From assembly GCA_903884115.1 (NCBI GenBank), contig CAISDH010000033.1:124001-188000 (forward strand): a DNA stretch of 64,000 nucleotides. The letters are read 5' to 3'. Source of the stretch: an uncultured Microcaldota archaeon (GTDB lineage Archaea > Micrarchaeota > Micrarchaeia > Micrarchaeales > Micrarchaeaceae). Positions 42,589 to 51,716 of the stretch are shown here, one piece after another; the first letter of the stretch is position 1; the number at the start of each line of letters is the position of its first letter. The position numbers and the translations under genes are program-made. The notes under the pieces were generated by a model. That model worked only from the letters and a program-made list of their open reading frames with translations, was not told the DNA's origin and ran no database searches.

Positions 42589-42912
42589 CTATGCCCTGCT
42601 GCCCTCTTTCAGCAGCGCCTTTATGGTTCCGGAGCTCTTCAGCGTGTAGAATGCGGTCTCTGTACTATCAAGCTTCTTTATCATCGCAAGCGCCAGCGCA
42701 AGCTCCTTGTGCCCTTCGAGGCTCGCGCGCATGACGAACCTGCGCTCGTTCACGAATCCAGTTATCTTTGGGTTGACGCTCGGGTAGTGCATAGTGCCTA
42801 TCTGCGCGAGCAGCGCGGCGCCCAGCCTGCGCTCGAAGAGTGTCCTGTCCCTCTCTCCTATCGCGGTGGAGCACTCCACCAGCAGATACCTGCGCTTAAT
42901 CTTCATCGCCAT
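42589..42912 (-). CDS. rnp2: RNase P protein Pop5 (Rnp2)
   Basis: 107 residues, RRM-like fold. KIKRRYLLVEC at the start and ERRFVMRASLEGHKELALALAMIKKLD fit Pop5, which pairs with Rpp30 to activate the RNase P RNA. Its first 17 bp overlap the end of the Rpp30 gene, so the two are coupled. An ATG 6 bp in is a possible start. Confidence 0.85.
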   Translation of the reverse strand: MAMKIKRRYLLVECSTAIGERDRTLFERRLGAALLAQIGTMHYPSVNPKITGFVNERRFVMRASLEGHKELALALAMIKKLDSTETAFYTLKSSGTIKALLKEGSRA

Positions 42913-43423
42913 TCACAATCGCCTTGTTGACCGTGCTTATGCTGTACCTTGCATACTGCTCTTCAGCCCCAAGCAGCCTCGCGTATTCTATGAGCTGCAT
43001 GCTGGAGCAAAGCGCAGCCCCTGACGAAGCAAGGCTGACGAAACTCACGTGCACGCCCTTGCCCTTGACATAATCGAACAGCCCTTTCATCAGGAATATC
43101 GCCTTCGCGCGCTCCATGCCCTCTTTTGATGTTATCGCGTTCATTGGCATGCACAGCGCCGTGCCCTTTTTCACCATCGTGTCTATCAGGCTCCTGTCTA
43201 TGCGCATGTCCTCGATGATCAGCGCACGTGCGCCTGCCCTTGACGCCTCTGTGAGCGCCTCCTTGTTCGTCCCGGAGACTATCGCATTGGAGAAATTGCC
43301 CTTCTTGCCGGCACTAAGCATCGCAACATCCTTGCCTGTCAGGAATATGTGCCTGAAGCCAAGCGAGGATTCGATGCCTGCGCCAACACTGCAACCCTGC
43401 AGTGCTATATCGTAATAGCCCAC
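42896..43423 (-). CDS. rnp3: RNase P protein Rpp30 (Rnp3)
   Basis: 175 residues, TIM-barrel-like RNase P p30 family: YYDIALQG opening, SAGKKGNFSNAIVSG, IDTMVKKGTALCMPMNAI, and ARLLGAEEQYARYSIS near the end. Shorter than many p30 proteins (~210-240). Upstream partner of Pop5; archaeal superoperon setting supports the call. Confidence 0.8.
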   Translation of the reverse strand: MGYYDIALQGCSVGAGIESSLGFRHIFLTGKDVAMLSAGKKGNFSNAIVSGTNKEALTEASRAGARALIIEDMRIDRSLIDTMVKKGTALCMPMNAITSKEGMERAKAIFLMKGLFDYVKGKGVHVSFVSLASSGAALCSSMQLIEYARLLGAEEQYARYSISTVNKAIVNGDED

Positions 43424-43431
43424 TGCAACAC

Positions 43432-44655
43432 CTAGCTCTGCTTCTCCGGCTCTTTCTGCTCTGCAGGCTCTGACCCGAAGAGATCCTTCTCGAGCACTTC
43501 CTGCGTCTTCTGCACCGGTGACATGAGCTTTATGAGCTTTGTGTGGCCGCGTATGCCCTTGCCGGATTCGAACGACACTATCAAGCCTTGCATGCTGAGC
43601 TCAGACAGGTATTTCCTGTACCAGCGCTCGCTCTTTGCCTCCTTGTGCAGGCTCTCCGCAATGCTCCTGTACCTGTTGTAGACTTCGCCGCTGAACAGAT
43701 ACGTGTCGACGCCGTCGGTGAGCTTCTTGTACGAACCTCCGCTAAGAGTCAGCTTGGTGAGCGCGTACAGCACCAGCTTGTAGTGTTCGGGCAGCGTGAC
43801 TATGAGGTCGTAGACGACCTCCCTTTCGGCTATCTTGGAAGCCTCTTCCGCCTCTTTCATCGTAACGCGGTCGGCCCCTCTTTCATCGGCAAGCTCCCCT
43901 GCCTCTGATAGTATCTTCAGCGAGAGCCTAGCATCTCCGCCTTCCTTGTAAGCCATCGAAGCGATGTAATGGAGCACGTCGTCGCCCACCGTGCCCTCCT
44001 TGAATGCCTGCGGTATCCTGTCCTTGAGTATGGCATAAAGCTCTGTAGCATAATACGACGGGAACACGAGCTCAGTCTCGTACAGCGATGACAGGCTTCT
44101 CGGGTCTAAGTCTTCCTTGAACGAGACCTTGTTTGATATGCCTATTATCGTGACTCCGCCTGCCTTTATATCAGCGTTTATCCTTGTCAGCGTGTACACG
44201 AGGTCGTCGAGGTCCCTGACCATGTCTATCTCGTCGAGCACCACGACCAGCGTCTTGCTGTCCTCCTCTATCCAGCTGGTTACCTTCTCGTACAGGTCCA
44301 CGGCGCTGTAGCCGCGCTTCGCATACGTCGGCAGGTGGTCGCTGACGATCTTGTTCAGCACCCTGTACCTGGAGTTGTAGATCCTGCAGTTCGCATAAGA
44401 GATCTTGGTTTTGGTGTTGGGTATGCTCTTTACCTCGTCTATCACATAGTGAGTGCACGAGGTCTTGCCTGTGCCCGTCCTGCCGTATATGAACAGGTTC
44501 CTGCCGCGCTCCCCCTTGAGCGCAGGCGCTATGGCCTTCTCGATGTTGCTGATCTCCTTTTCTCGGAATACAAGCTTCTTCGGAGTGTAATGGAGCGAGA
44601 GTATGCCCCTATCTGCGAATACCTTTGATTCAATGAGAAGTTCGTTAAGTGGCAT
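43432..44655 (-). CDS. cdc6: Orc1/Cdc6 replication initiator
   Basis: 407 residues, AAA+ ATPase plus C-terminal winged helix. Walker A IYGRTGTGKTSCTHYV, Walker B LVVVLDEIDM, sensor 1 IIGISNK, sensor 2 area GGDARLSLKIL. Binds origins and loads MCM. No origin-recognition-box repeats were recognised in the flanks (44656-44726 checked by eye). Ends in a charged Glu/Lys-rich tail. A TATA-like CCTATAAAAC lies right at 44726. Confidence 0.95.
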   Translation of the reverse strand: MPLNELLIESKVFADRGILSLHYTPKKLVFREKEISNIEKAIAPALKGERGRNLFIYGRTGTGKTSCTHYVIDEVKSIPNTKTKISYANCRIYNSRYRVLNKIVSDHLPTYAKRGYSAVDLYEKVTSWIEEDSKTLVVVLDEIDMVRDLDDLVYTLTRINADIKAGGVTIIGISNKVSFKEDLDPRSLSSLYETELVFPSYYATELYAILKDRIPQAFKEGTVGDDVLHYIASMAYKEGGDARLSLKILSEAGELADERGADRVTMKEAEEASKIAEREVVYDLIVTLPEHYKLVLYALTKLTLSGGSYKKLTDGVDTYLFSGEVYNRYRSIAESLHKEAKSERWYRKYLSELSMQGLIVSFESGKGIRGHTKLIKLMSPVQKTQEVLEKDLFGSEPAEQKEPEKQS

Positions 44656-44726
44656 CTTACCCCCTCAGCTGTTGCTGTATGCGCTGCTGTGCTTTTCCGT
44701 ATCAAATATTGGTGCTGATTGATGTT

Positions 44727-45080
44727 TTATAGGTTCTGCAATGCTCCGCTCTCCCTCAGCCTGTTCATGTCAAGCACGCTGTACCTCCACACTATGTCTC
44801 CGCGCTCATCGCTCTGCACAATCCACGGCTTGACTATCACAATGTCATTCTCCTTTATCCAGAAGCGGCGCCTGAGCCTCCCTGGTATCGTGCAAAGCCT
44901 CTCTTTGTCGTCGTTGCACTTGACCATGAACTTCGTGGTTCCCGCGACCTTTATTACCCTGCCTATGTGTTCGTCCTGTGAGGGCACCTTGAGCGCCTGT
45001 ACCTCATCTTCAGAGCGCTGCCCGCCCCTTCCCTTCTTGTGGGCGCCCCCTCCAAACCTTTTTCTTCCAAATCCGGCCAT
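44727..45080 (-). CDS. eif1a: Translation initiation factor aIF1A
   Basis: 117 residues, OB fold. A Gly/Arg-rich start (GFGRKRFGGGAHKKGRGGQ) precedes the core: HIGRVIKVAGTTKFMVKC, IPGRLRRRFWIKENDIVIVKPW, and WRYSVLDMNRLRESG. Binds the small-subunit A site in initiation. 13 bp after aIF2-beta, same strand. Confidence 0.94.
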   Translation of the reverse strand: MAGFGRKRFGGGAHKKGRGGQRSEDEVQALKVPSQDEHIGRVIKVAGTTKFMVKCNDDKERLCTIPGRLRRRFWIKENDIVIVKPWIVQSDERGDIVWRYSVLDMNRLRESGALQNL

Positions 45081-45093
45081 TTCAACACTCGCT

Positions 45094-45507
45094 CTAGTAG
45101 TTCTTCACCCAGTACCTTGCGCCACACGCATCGCACACAAGATACATGCCTTTCTCCGCTGCCTCAAGGTGCGTATCCGGCTTGTGGCACTCCTTGCAAA
45201 TAACATAAACCTCAAAGTATTTCTTTACGCGCTTGTCCATGTCGTCGCTTGAGAACTTGCTGCTCAGGACAAGCCTCTGCTCCTCGATGCTGACCGGCAC
45301 CGCAAACTCCTTGCTCAGGTAGCGCGAGATATCATCTGGCTTTCTCCTGGCAACATCTGCTATGCCTGCAAGGTTCCTGACTATGGTCTTTGCGCCCTGT
45401 ACCAGCAAATCAACCTTAGGAATCACGAAATCCGAGCGCTCCTTTGTAAGTCCCGGAAGCTTTGCAAAAGCCCTGTCCAGCAGCGCATAGTATTCTTCTT
45501 CGCTCAT
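45094..45507 (-). CDS. eif2b: Translation initiation factor aIF2 subunit beta
   Basis: 137 residues: helical/mixed N-terminus, core with ISRYLSKEFAVPVSIEEQRLVL, and a C-terminal zinc ribbon (YVICKECHKPDTHL, YLVCDACGARYWV). Start ATG 45507, as a TATA box (TATAAATA at ~45533-45541) predicts a transcript that starts at it; the open frame extends 24 bp more. Confidence 0.94.
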   Translation of the reverse strand: MSEEEYYALLDRAFAKLPGLTKERSDFVIPKVDLLVQGAKTIVRNLAGIADVARRKPDDISRYLSKEFAVPVSIEEQRLVLSSKFSSDDMDKRVKKYFEVYVICKECHKPDTHLEAAEKGMYLVCDACGARYWVKNY

Positions 45508-45596
45508 GTACCCCCACATAATTGGGCGCAAACCTATTTATATGGTACAGGGGACTCAAACCATCAATTATTATAATTTTCCAGCGAATGAGAAGC

Positions 45597-46223
45597 ATGG
45601 AACTTTTGGGAAGGGTTGCGATAATAGCTGCTGTTGTCATAGTGATAGCGGCGGTTGCGTTCCTGCTCTCCAGCCACGTAATCTCCGGCGCGCTGACTTC
45701 GCAGCAGGCCGTGCAGTATGTTCTGAGCGACATGCGCGCGAGCAACCCGAGCGCAAACATAACGGTCATCAACGTTTCGGCATCCGCTCTCAAGGCAGGC
45801 AGCTGGAACATAGTATTGAGCGCGGTGTACAACGCTAGCAAGCCGTGCCCCACCTTGTTCATAGAGGACTTTGACTATCCTGCTACCGGCCTTGTGCCTA
45901 GCGTTGACAACCTTTACACTTCACACTGCGTGATCTACGGCATATCGACCGCTCCATCATATGTGATAAGCTCTCCCTACATAGCGATCGCAAGGAGCTA
46001 CAACCAGTCGTTCGCGCCGATAACTGCGTACGTGCGCGCCGCAGGCTACAACAACACATTCGTCCACGCAAGATTCTTCTCGACACTCAATTACTCTGCG
46101 ACACCTCTGAATGAGAACTTCACCAGCGTCTGGCTCATCAACTACACAGCGAAGAGCGCAAACCACTCCGAGTACGTTGTCATGAGCTCCTCGGGTGCCA
46201 TAATCGCAAACTATACCGCGTAG
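45597..46223 (+). CDS. Single-pass surface protein, function unknown
   Basis: 208 residues. Membrane helix in the first ~30 (GRVAIIAAVVIVIAAVAFLL), then an outside domain with several sequons and two cysteines. ATTATAAT at ~45570 predicts transcription start near 45597, so MELLGR is preferred over MRSMELL (45588). Divergent from aIF2-beta, with both TATA boxes in a ~60-bp space. Confidence 0.72.
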   Translation: MELLGRVAIIAAVVIVIAAVAFLLSSHVISGALTSQQAVQYVLSDMRASNPSANITVINVSASALKAGSWNIVLSAVYNASKPCPTLFIEDFDYPATGLVPSVDNLYTSHCVIYGISTAPSYVISSPYIAIARSYNQSFAPITAYVRAAGYNNTFVHARFFSTLNYSATPLNENFTSVWLINYTAKSANHSEYVVMSSSGAIIANYTA

Positions 46224-46238
46224 ATTCCTGCTCAGCGA

Positions 46239-46262
46239 TTGGCTCAGAACTTGGCTCAGAAC
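46239..46262 (+). repeat. Perfect 12-bp tandem duplication
   Basis: TTGGCTCAGAAC occurs twice back to back in the 257-bp space between the surface-protein gene and ftsZ1. The rest of that space shows a TATA-like CTTTTAAGG at ~46442-46450 about 30 bp before the ftsZ1 ATG and no supported gene. Confidence 0.6.
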
Positions 46263-46480
46263 TGAACGTGTAGCTCTGTTGCGTCTGCAGAGCCTCCATA
46301 CACCACTTTGTACCGCTCTACAAGTATCTCTTCATTTACGAGAGAACACTAAATTTACCTGACTACACTAGTGCGTATTTGCGGCAACGTGGAACCCCTT
46401 GTCTCCTCGGGAGTTCTTCTGTTACAGAAAAAAACATAAAGCTTTTAAGGCTTATCAGCCGAATACACCCAGGCGATCAG

Positions 46481-47533
46481 ATGGGAGACTACGTCAGTGA
46501 TGTCATAGGTCAGACAAAGGAAGCCGAACAGGAGTTCGGTTCAACGCAGATAAAGATTGTCACAGTTGGCATAGGAGGTGCTGGCTGCAACATCGTTAAT
46601 CGGCTGATTAAGGTCGGCGTAAAGGGCACGGAATTCATAGCCGTGAACACGGACGCGCAGCATTTTAAGATAATAGACGACCGAATAAAGAAAATCTTGA
46701 TAGGAAAGAGCCTGACAAGAGGGCTAGGCGCGGGCGGAGACCAGATGGTTGGCGCAAAGGCTGCCGAAGTTGACAGGCCTCTGCTGGAAAGCGCATTCTC
46801 TGGAGCGCAGCTCGTGTTCCTGTGCGCAGGTATGGGTGGCGGAACCGGAACAGGCGCAATGCCTGTGGCCGCACAGATCGCGAAGGAGCAGGGCGCGATA
46901 GTCATATCAATGGTTACTTATCCATTCGACCTTGAGCGCGTTAGGAAGGTCAAGGCAGAGGAAGGCATACAGGCGCTTAGGAAGTTCAGCGACACCGTAG
47001 TCATACTGGACAACAACAGGCTCGTCAAGCTCGTTCCGAACTTGCCGATGACCGAGGCGTTTGCGCTTGCCGACGACGTTGTGTCTAAGGCAATAGGCGG
47101 ACTTGTGTGGACCATTACACAGCCAAGCTTGATAAACATAGACTTTGCTGACGTGCGCAGCATACTGGGCCACGGCGACGTCGGATTCATTGCTGTAGGA
47201 AGCGGAAAGGGCACAGACAAGGTCAACAGCGCATCAGATTCAGTGCTGAAGAACAGGCTGCTCGATGTCGACTTCGAGGGTGCTTCTGGCGCACTGATAC
47301 ACATCTCTGGCGGCTCTTCGATGACAATCGGAGATGCGATAAAGGCCGGAGAGATCATATCGGAGCGCATGGACAGCAAGGCCAACATCAAATGGGGCGC
47401 GAGGCTCATACCGGGCTACGACGATCAGATAGAAATAGTCGCGATCGTCGCGGGCGCGAAGGGCTCGAGCATAACTGGAAGATTGGAGGAGAAGCGCAAG
47501 CAGCCGTACTCCGACCTGGAGCTTGTAGGTTGA
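46481..47533 (+). CDS. ftsZ1: Cell division protein FtsZ1
   Basis: 350 residues. Tubulin-family GTPase: GIGGAGCNIVNRL, the signature loop GGGTGTG (residues 119-125), ITQPSLINIDFADVRSILGHG including the T7-type loop. Lacks a long C-terminal tail. Start ATG 46481 (frame open to 46379) fits the TATA-like element and the family N-terminus. ftsZ2 follows after 4 bp. Confidence 0.95.
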   Translation: MGDYVSDVIGQTKEAEQEFGSTQIKIVTVGIGGAGCNIVNRLIKVGVKGTEFIAVNTDAQHFKIIDDRIKKILIGKSLTRGLGAGGDQMVGAKAAEVDRPLLESAFSGAQLVFLCAGMGGGTGTGAMPVAAQIAKEQGAIVISMVTYPFDLERVRKVKAEEGIQALRKFSDTVVILDNNRLVKLVPNLPMTEAFALADDVVSKAIGGLVWTITQPSLINIDFADVRSILGHGDVGFIAVGSGKGTDKVNSASDSVLKNRLLDVDFEGASGALIHISGGSSMTIGDAIKAGEIISERMDSKANIKWGARLIPGYDDQIEIVAIVAGAKGSSITGRLEEKRKQPYSDLELVG

Positions 47534-47537
47534 TTTC

Positions 47538-48557
47538 ATGACAAACATGGAAGATAACGAATTCGTCGCAAAGCTTGCTGTCGTAGGCCTCGGAGGAATG
47601 GGCAGCAACCTAGTGAACAGGCTCTTCACGAACGGCATAAAGAGTGCCACAACCATCGCAATGAACACTGACGCCAACCACCTCAACATGATAAGGGCGC
47701 ACAAGCGCATCCTTATCGGCAAGGAGCTTACGCAGGGTTTGGGTGTCGGTGGCTATCCAGAGCTCGGAGCCAAGGCTGCAGAAGCGAGCAGCAGGGAAAT
47801 AATGAGCCTTATAGAGGGCTATGACATGGTCTTCCTCGCTGCAGGTCTTGGTGGCGGAACAGGCGGAGGCGCTGCACCAATAGTTGCAAAGCTCGCCAGG
47901 GAACAAGGATCGCTTGTAGTGGCGTTCGTTACATATCCGTTCTCATTGGAAAGGAGCAGGAAGACCAAAGCAGACTGGAGTCTCCAGCAGCTAAGCAAGA
48001 ACGCAGACACGACGATAGTGATAGAGAACGACAGACTGCTCAGCTATGCGCCTAACTTGCAGGTCGAAAAGGCATTCGAGCTTGTAGACAACGTTGCAGC
48101 CAACGCAGTGAAGGGCATCGCAGACACGATAACAATGCCGAGCCTGATAAACCTCGACTTTGCTGATGTAAGGGCAGTGCTGCGCGACGCTGGTACGGCA
48201 ACGATAAACATCGGCCATGGCTCTGGTCAGGACAAGGTGGAAAAGGTCATAAAGTCAACGCTTGCGCATCCGTTGCTGGATGTTGACAGGACCGGCGCAA
48301 AGAGCGCGCTTGTCCATGTTTCAGGCAGCGAATCCCTGACAATAGAGGATGCTACGAGAGTCGGTGCTGGCGTGACGGACGGCCTTGATCCAAGGGCTAA
48401 CGTGATATTCGGCGCAAGGCTCGTGCCTGAGCTCGGAGACCAGATAAACGTGATGTCTGTAATCACAGGAGTCACCCCGAGATTCAACACCGCGAAGCAC
48501 CTTTCGAGCACGGCGGAGATGGACACAAGCTTCATCGCAGGCATAGAAAGCATGTGA
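47538..48557 (+). CDS. ftsZ2: Cell division protein FtsZ2
   Basis: 339 residues, paralogue of the upstream gene: GLGGMGSNLVNRL, DADANHLN-type loop, PSLINLDFADVRAVL. Its signature loop reads GGGTGGG (105-111) instead of GGGTGTG, changing the residue next to the nucleotide phosphate. In archaea with both, FtsZ1 and FtsZ2 have distinct jobs in ring assembly and constriction. Tandem order implies equal expression. Confidence 0.94.
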   Translation: MTNMEDNEFVAKLAVVGLGGMGSNLVNRLFTNGIKSATTIAMNTDANHLNMIRAHKRILIGKELTQGLGVGGYPELGAKAAEASSREIMSLIEGYDMVFLAAGLGGGTGGGAAPIVAKLAREQGSLVVAFVTYPFSLERSRKTKADWSLQQLSKNADTTIVIENDRLLSYAPNLQVEKAFELVDNVAANAVKGIADTITMPSLINLDFADVRAVLRDAGTATINIGHGSGQDKVEKVIKSTLAHPLLDVDRTGAKSALVHVSGSESLTIEDATRVGAGVTDGLDPRANVIFGARLVPELGDQINVMSVITGVTPRFNTAKHLSSTAEMDTSFIAGIESM

Positions 48558-48671
48558 TGGGCGTCTGACATCCGCTGTCAGCGTAACTTTACCGGGCAGA
48601 GTGCAGGATCAAAGCACAAAGCCCGCATTTTTATATTTTCTTAATCATACATACTTGACAATGTGATTGCA

Positions 48672-49079
48672 ATGCCAGAAGGCGAAATCGAATACTTAGG
48701 TATGAAAGAGGTAAAAGTGGGCAGGTACGTGCTCATAGACGGCGTGCCGTGCAGAGTCGTAGAACTCGAGACGAGCGCTCCGGGCAAGCATGGCTCTGCG
48801 AAGGTGCGCGTGACTGCGATAGGCATATTTGACGGCCACAAGAAGATCATAATAAAGCCCAGCGAGGCAGACATAGAGGTGCCAATACTGAAGAAGAAGA
48901 AGGCACAGGTCGTTTCCATAACAGACACGAACGTGCAGCTCATGGATTCAGATACATACGAGGTGTTCGAGCTTCCTATACCTCCGGAATTCGCTGGCAA
49001 GATCGCTGCTGGCACCGAAGTAGAGACATTGGAGGCGATGGGCAGGCGTGCGATCTCAAGATTGCTGGGAGTGATCTAG
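48672..49079 (+). CDS. eif5a: Translation factor aIF5A
   Basis: 135 residues. N-terminal SH3-like domain with the hypusine/deoxyhypusine loop SAPGKHGSAKVRV (Lys39 is the site), and C-terminal OB domain. Helps the ribosome through hard peptide bonds. ATG 48672; a GTG 9 bp upstream lies near the transcription start predicted from TTTATATTTT at ~48628. Directly abuts eS24. Confidence 0.95.
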   Translation: MPEGEIEYLGMKEVKVGRYVLIDGVPCRVVELETSAPGKHGSAKVRVTAIGIFDGHKKIIIKPSEADIEVPILKKKKAQVVSITDTNVQLMDSDTYEVFELPIPPEFAGKIAAGTEVETLEAMGRRAISRLLGVI

Positions 49080-49430
49080 ATGGAATTGAAGATAATATCA
49101 AACACGGAGAACAAGGCGTTCGGCAGAAGGGAAATACAGTTCAACATAATGCAGGACGGCAGCACCTCGAAGAGGGCTGACGTGCATGCTGAGCTGTGCA
49201 AGACCCTGAACCTGAAGCCGGAGAGCACTATAGTCGTAAAGATGCAGCAGCGCTTCGGCACAAGGGAAAGCTCTGCAGTGGCCCACGCATATGAGACGAA
49301 GGAGCTCATGGTGCGCTATGAGCCCCACTATCTGCTTGATAGGATATCCGGCCAGAAGCGCAAGCCGAAAGCAGCGGGGGCAAAGCCAGCAAAGGGCGGG
49401 GCTGCCCCGAAGAAAGGGGAAGCAAAATGA
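49080..49430 (+). CDS. rps24e: 30S ribosomal protein eS24
   Basis: 116 residues. Core: NKAFGRREIQFNIMQDG, VHAELCKTLNLKPESTIVVKM, RFGTRESSAVAHAYETKE. A disordered Lys/Ala/Pro/Gly tail (~24 residues, PKAAGAKPAKGG) extends past the fold. ATG follows the aIF5A stop with no gap. Confidence 0.93.
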   Translation: MELKIISNTENKAFGRREIQFNIMQDGSTSKRADVHAELCKTLNLKPESTIVVKMQQRFGTRESSAVAHAYETKELMVRYEPHYLLDRISGQKRKPKAAGAKPAKGGAAPKKGEAK

Positions 49431-49439
49431 GTGATTTGA

Positions 49440-49604
49440 ATGCCTGAACCAGCAGCAAAACCGGAGAAGAAAAAGGAGAAGAAGAGCTTCAAGGCGTACA
49501 AGGCGCGCAGGATGTGCCCCAAGTGCAACTCGCGCATGGCAGAGCACGCTGACCGTTTCACGTGCGGGAAGTGCTCCTACACAGAGTTCAAGCAGAAGAA
49601 GTGA
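49440..49604 (+). CDS. rps27ae: 30S ribosomal protein eS31 (S27ae)
   Basis: 54-residue gene below common size cut-offs. Lys/Glu-rich start, [20 protein letters not shown] and [15 protein letters not shown] give the four-Cys zinc ribbon. In eukaryotes this protein is fused to ubiquitin; here it stands alone. Its TGA overlaps the next GTG by 4 bp. Confidence 0.94.
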   Translation: MPEPAAKPEKKKEKKSFKAYKARRMCPKCNSRMAEHADRFTCGKCSYTEFKQKK

Positions 49605-50284
49605 ATGTCTTGGCTGCGAAACGCAAGCCTAGAAGAGCAGCAAGGGAATCCGCAGCAGTCAGGTATGCCTTCTACTTGGTTCTTGCCGTGCTTGTGGCCA
49701 GCATTCCTGCGCTGGCAGCGCTATATTTCAACAGCATAATATCTGCCAACACGTTCGATGCCTATTCCTCAATGGCCCTCTCTTTGATATTCTCGTTCGT
49801 GGTGGTATCATACCTGCTTGCCAAAGGCAAAAGGCTCGGTGCGATATTTGACGAGCTCGGCATGTCAAGAAAGTCCCTGAGCGCAAAGAACATCGCGATA
49901 GGCCTGGGCCTCTTCATGCTGGTTCTATTGATCAGCATGCTGCTGCAGGGATTTTCTCAGCTGACGGGCATACCCCTGCCCACCAACGTTGATGCACTTC
50001 TTGCAGGCATGCCCCTTTCCTTCCTCGTGTTCTCGTTCCTGATTGCTCCCGTTAATGAGGAGATGCTCTTCCGTGGATTCCTGGTGTCTAGGATCGGAAT
50101 AGTGGCAAGCGCTCTGCTGTTCGCCATACCGCACCTGCTCTCCTATTCGTCAATCTCGGAGCTTGTGGCGGCGTTCGCATTCGGGCTCGCAGCAGGCTAT
50201 GTTTTCAAGAAGACCGGCTCTCTGTACCCTGGCATTATCGCCCATGTGCTTGTGAACCTGATCGCAATACTGTCTCTGCTCTAG
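49601..50284 (+). CDS. CPBP-family intramembrane protease
   Basis: 227 residues, about seven membrane helices. Motifs: [16 protein letters not shown] (EE...R), FAIPHLLSY (His), and [13 protein letters not shown] (His...Asn). These are the Rce1/Abi-type catalytic residues. Substrate unknown. GTG 49601 overlaps the eS31 TGA. Overlaps the convergent Yip1-like gene by 4 bp. Confidence 0.88.
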   Translation: MNVLAAKRKPRRAARESAAVRYAFYLVLAVLVASIPALAALYFNSIISANTFDAYSSMALSLIFSFVVVSYLLAKGKRLGAIFDELGMSRKSLSAKNIAIGLGLFMLVLLISMLLQGFSQLTGIPLPTNVDALLAGMPLSFLVFSFLIAPVNEEMLFRGFLVSRIGIVASALLFAIPHLLSYSSISELVAAFAFGLAAGYVFKKTGSLYPGIIAHVLVNLIAILSLL

Positions 50285-50910
50285 ATTATCTTCGCGAACA
50301 TCAAGAACGCCGCCAGCATTGCTAACACTACAAAGATGATCCCGATTGTCACCACATAGAGCAAGTATGTGCCAAACGCCTTCAGCGGGCTCATGCCAAG
50401 CTGGTTTGACATTGCAACCAGCTCGACCCAGTATCCCCAAAGGCCAATGAATGCGAGGATGACAGAGCCTATGGCCCCTGCAGGATAGAGCCAATACATC
50501 AGCATGACTGGAAGCGACCCGTAGAAGAATGCCGTGAATGCCCTGGAGTAATCTTTATTGTAGATTTTGAACAGCTTGCTTATGACCACGTGGTAAAGCG
50601 CGCTGTTGACCAGTATGCCCAACGGAAGCGCTACAAGGACTACCGCCATCAGCAACCCTATGCCGGCAGCAATGGCAAGCACGCTTCCTTTTACCAAACC
50701 TGCAAATCCTGGCATCACGGGCGTCAAGGCTTGGCTCGATATATATATGCCTCCGAAAGCATACATCATGATGGCGCCAAGCACAATTGGTATTATCGCA
50801 AGAGAGTAGTATGCCTTGAGAGCTTCCTTTACGCTAAGCGCCTTCCTTGTTGCCTTGTCAGGATGCAGAAGTACATCAATCCATGATTTTAGTAAGTCAG
50901 TATAGGTCAT
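50281..50910 (-). CDS. Yip1-type membrane protein
   Basis: 209 residues with five hydrophobic helices after a short start MTYTDLLKSWIDVLLHPD, then SVKEALKAYYSLAII. The opening and helix pattern match archaeal Yip1-domain proteins of unknown role. Frame open to 50937; ATG 50910 is preferred because it leaves space for the divergent trmJ promoter. Confidence 0.75.
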   Translation of the reverse strand: MTYTDLLKSWIDVLLHPDKATRKALSVKEALKAYYSLAIIPIVLGAIMMYAFGGIYISSQALTPVMPGFAGLVKGSVLAIAAGIGLLMAVVLVALPLGILVNSALYHVVISKLFKIYNKDYSRAFTAFFYGSLPVMLMYWLYPAGAIGSVILAFIGLWGYWVELVAMSNQLGMSPLKAFGTYLLYVVTIGIIFVVLAMLAAFLMFAKII

Positions 50911-50930
50911 AACAATCAAAAGGGATATCA

Positions 50931-51716
50931 ATGTCAAGGTATTTAACGCATACGAATCCTATGAATCCCATGCGCCTTGAAGTCGCTGTGATGGAGCCGC
51001 TGTACCAGATAAACCTCGGCTACATAGCCAGGACAATGAAGAACTTCGGCCTCAGCAAACTATACCTGATAAATCCAAGGTGCAACCACCTTGGCAAGCA
51101 GGCGATACAGTACTCGAAGCACGCGCGCGAGATCCTTGAGAGCGCAAAGATCTGCAAAGGCACCGGCCAGATCGGCGCCGATGCCCTGCTTATCGGCACA
51201 ACTGGCGTATGGCGCAAGGCAAGTTCATCGCTGCGCAATGTCTATTCGCTGAAAGCGGCTTCAAGGTTCGTCCAGAGGAACTCACGGGCGGGACGGCGCA
51301 TAGTGCTGCTGCTGGGCAGGGACGATACGGGCCTTAGCAAGGAGGAGCTGAGAAGCTGCGATGCGACAGTGTTCATAAACGCCGACAAGGCATATCCTAT
51401 TCTCAACATCTCGCATGCGCTTGCGATCGTGCTGTATGCGCTCTCGGAGGCTGCACTGGAAAAAGAGTACACGTTCATGAATACCTTTTATGCCGATGCG
51501 AAATATCAGGCGCGCGTCGTCACGCTTTTCAAGCGCATGATAGCCCGCGACGCAAATATAAAGGACAAGTCTACTGTTGCGATGGCGTTCAGGCATGTGC
51601 TGACGAGAGCTGTGCCCACTAGGAAAGAAATCAACGCGCTGGCCGTGGCTCTGTCGGATTCAGGAAGAGAAAAAGGAGAAGGAAAGCATCGGATTACTCC
51701 GAAGCCTTCTTCTTAG
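50931..51716 (+). CDS. trmJ: SPOUT tRNA/rRNA methyltransferase, TrmJ-like
   Basis: 261 residues. Trefoil-knot SPOUT enzyme: VMEPLYQINLGYIARTMKNFG, IVLLLGRDDTGLSKEEL and YPILNISHALAIVLYAL. Family members 2'-O-methylate tRNA position 32. The C-terminal ~80 residues are helical and basic. Its 3' end overlaps the convergent sepF by 23 bp. Confidence 0.88.
   Translation: MSRYLTHTNPMNPMRLEVAVMEPLYQINLGYIARTMKNFGLSKLYLINPRCNHLGKQAIQYSKHAREILESAKICKGTGQIGADALLIGTTGVWRKASSSLRNVYSLKAASRFVQRNSRAGRRIVLLLGRDDTGLSKEELRSCDATVFINADKAYPILNISHALAIVLYALSEAALEKEYTFMNTFYADAKYQARVVTLFKRMIARDANIKDKSTVAMAFRHVLTRAVPTRKEINALAVALSDSGREKGEGKHRITPKPSS

Noticed and set aside
44656-44726. Replication origin next to cdc6
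   Set aside because: The 71-bp flank has no recognisable origin-recognition-box repeats or extended AT-rich unwinding tract.
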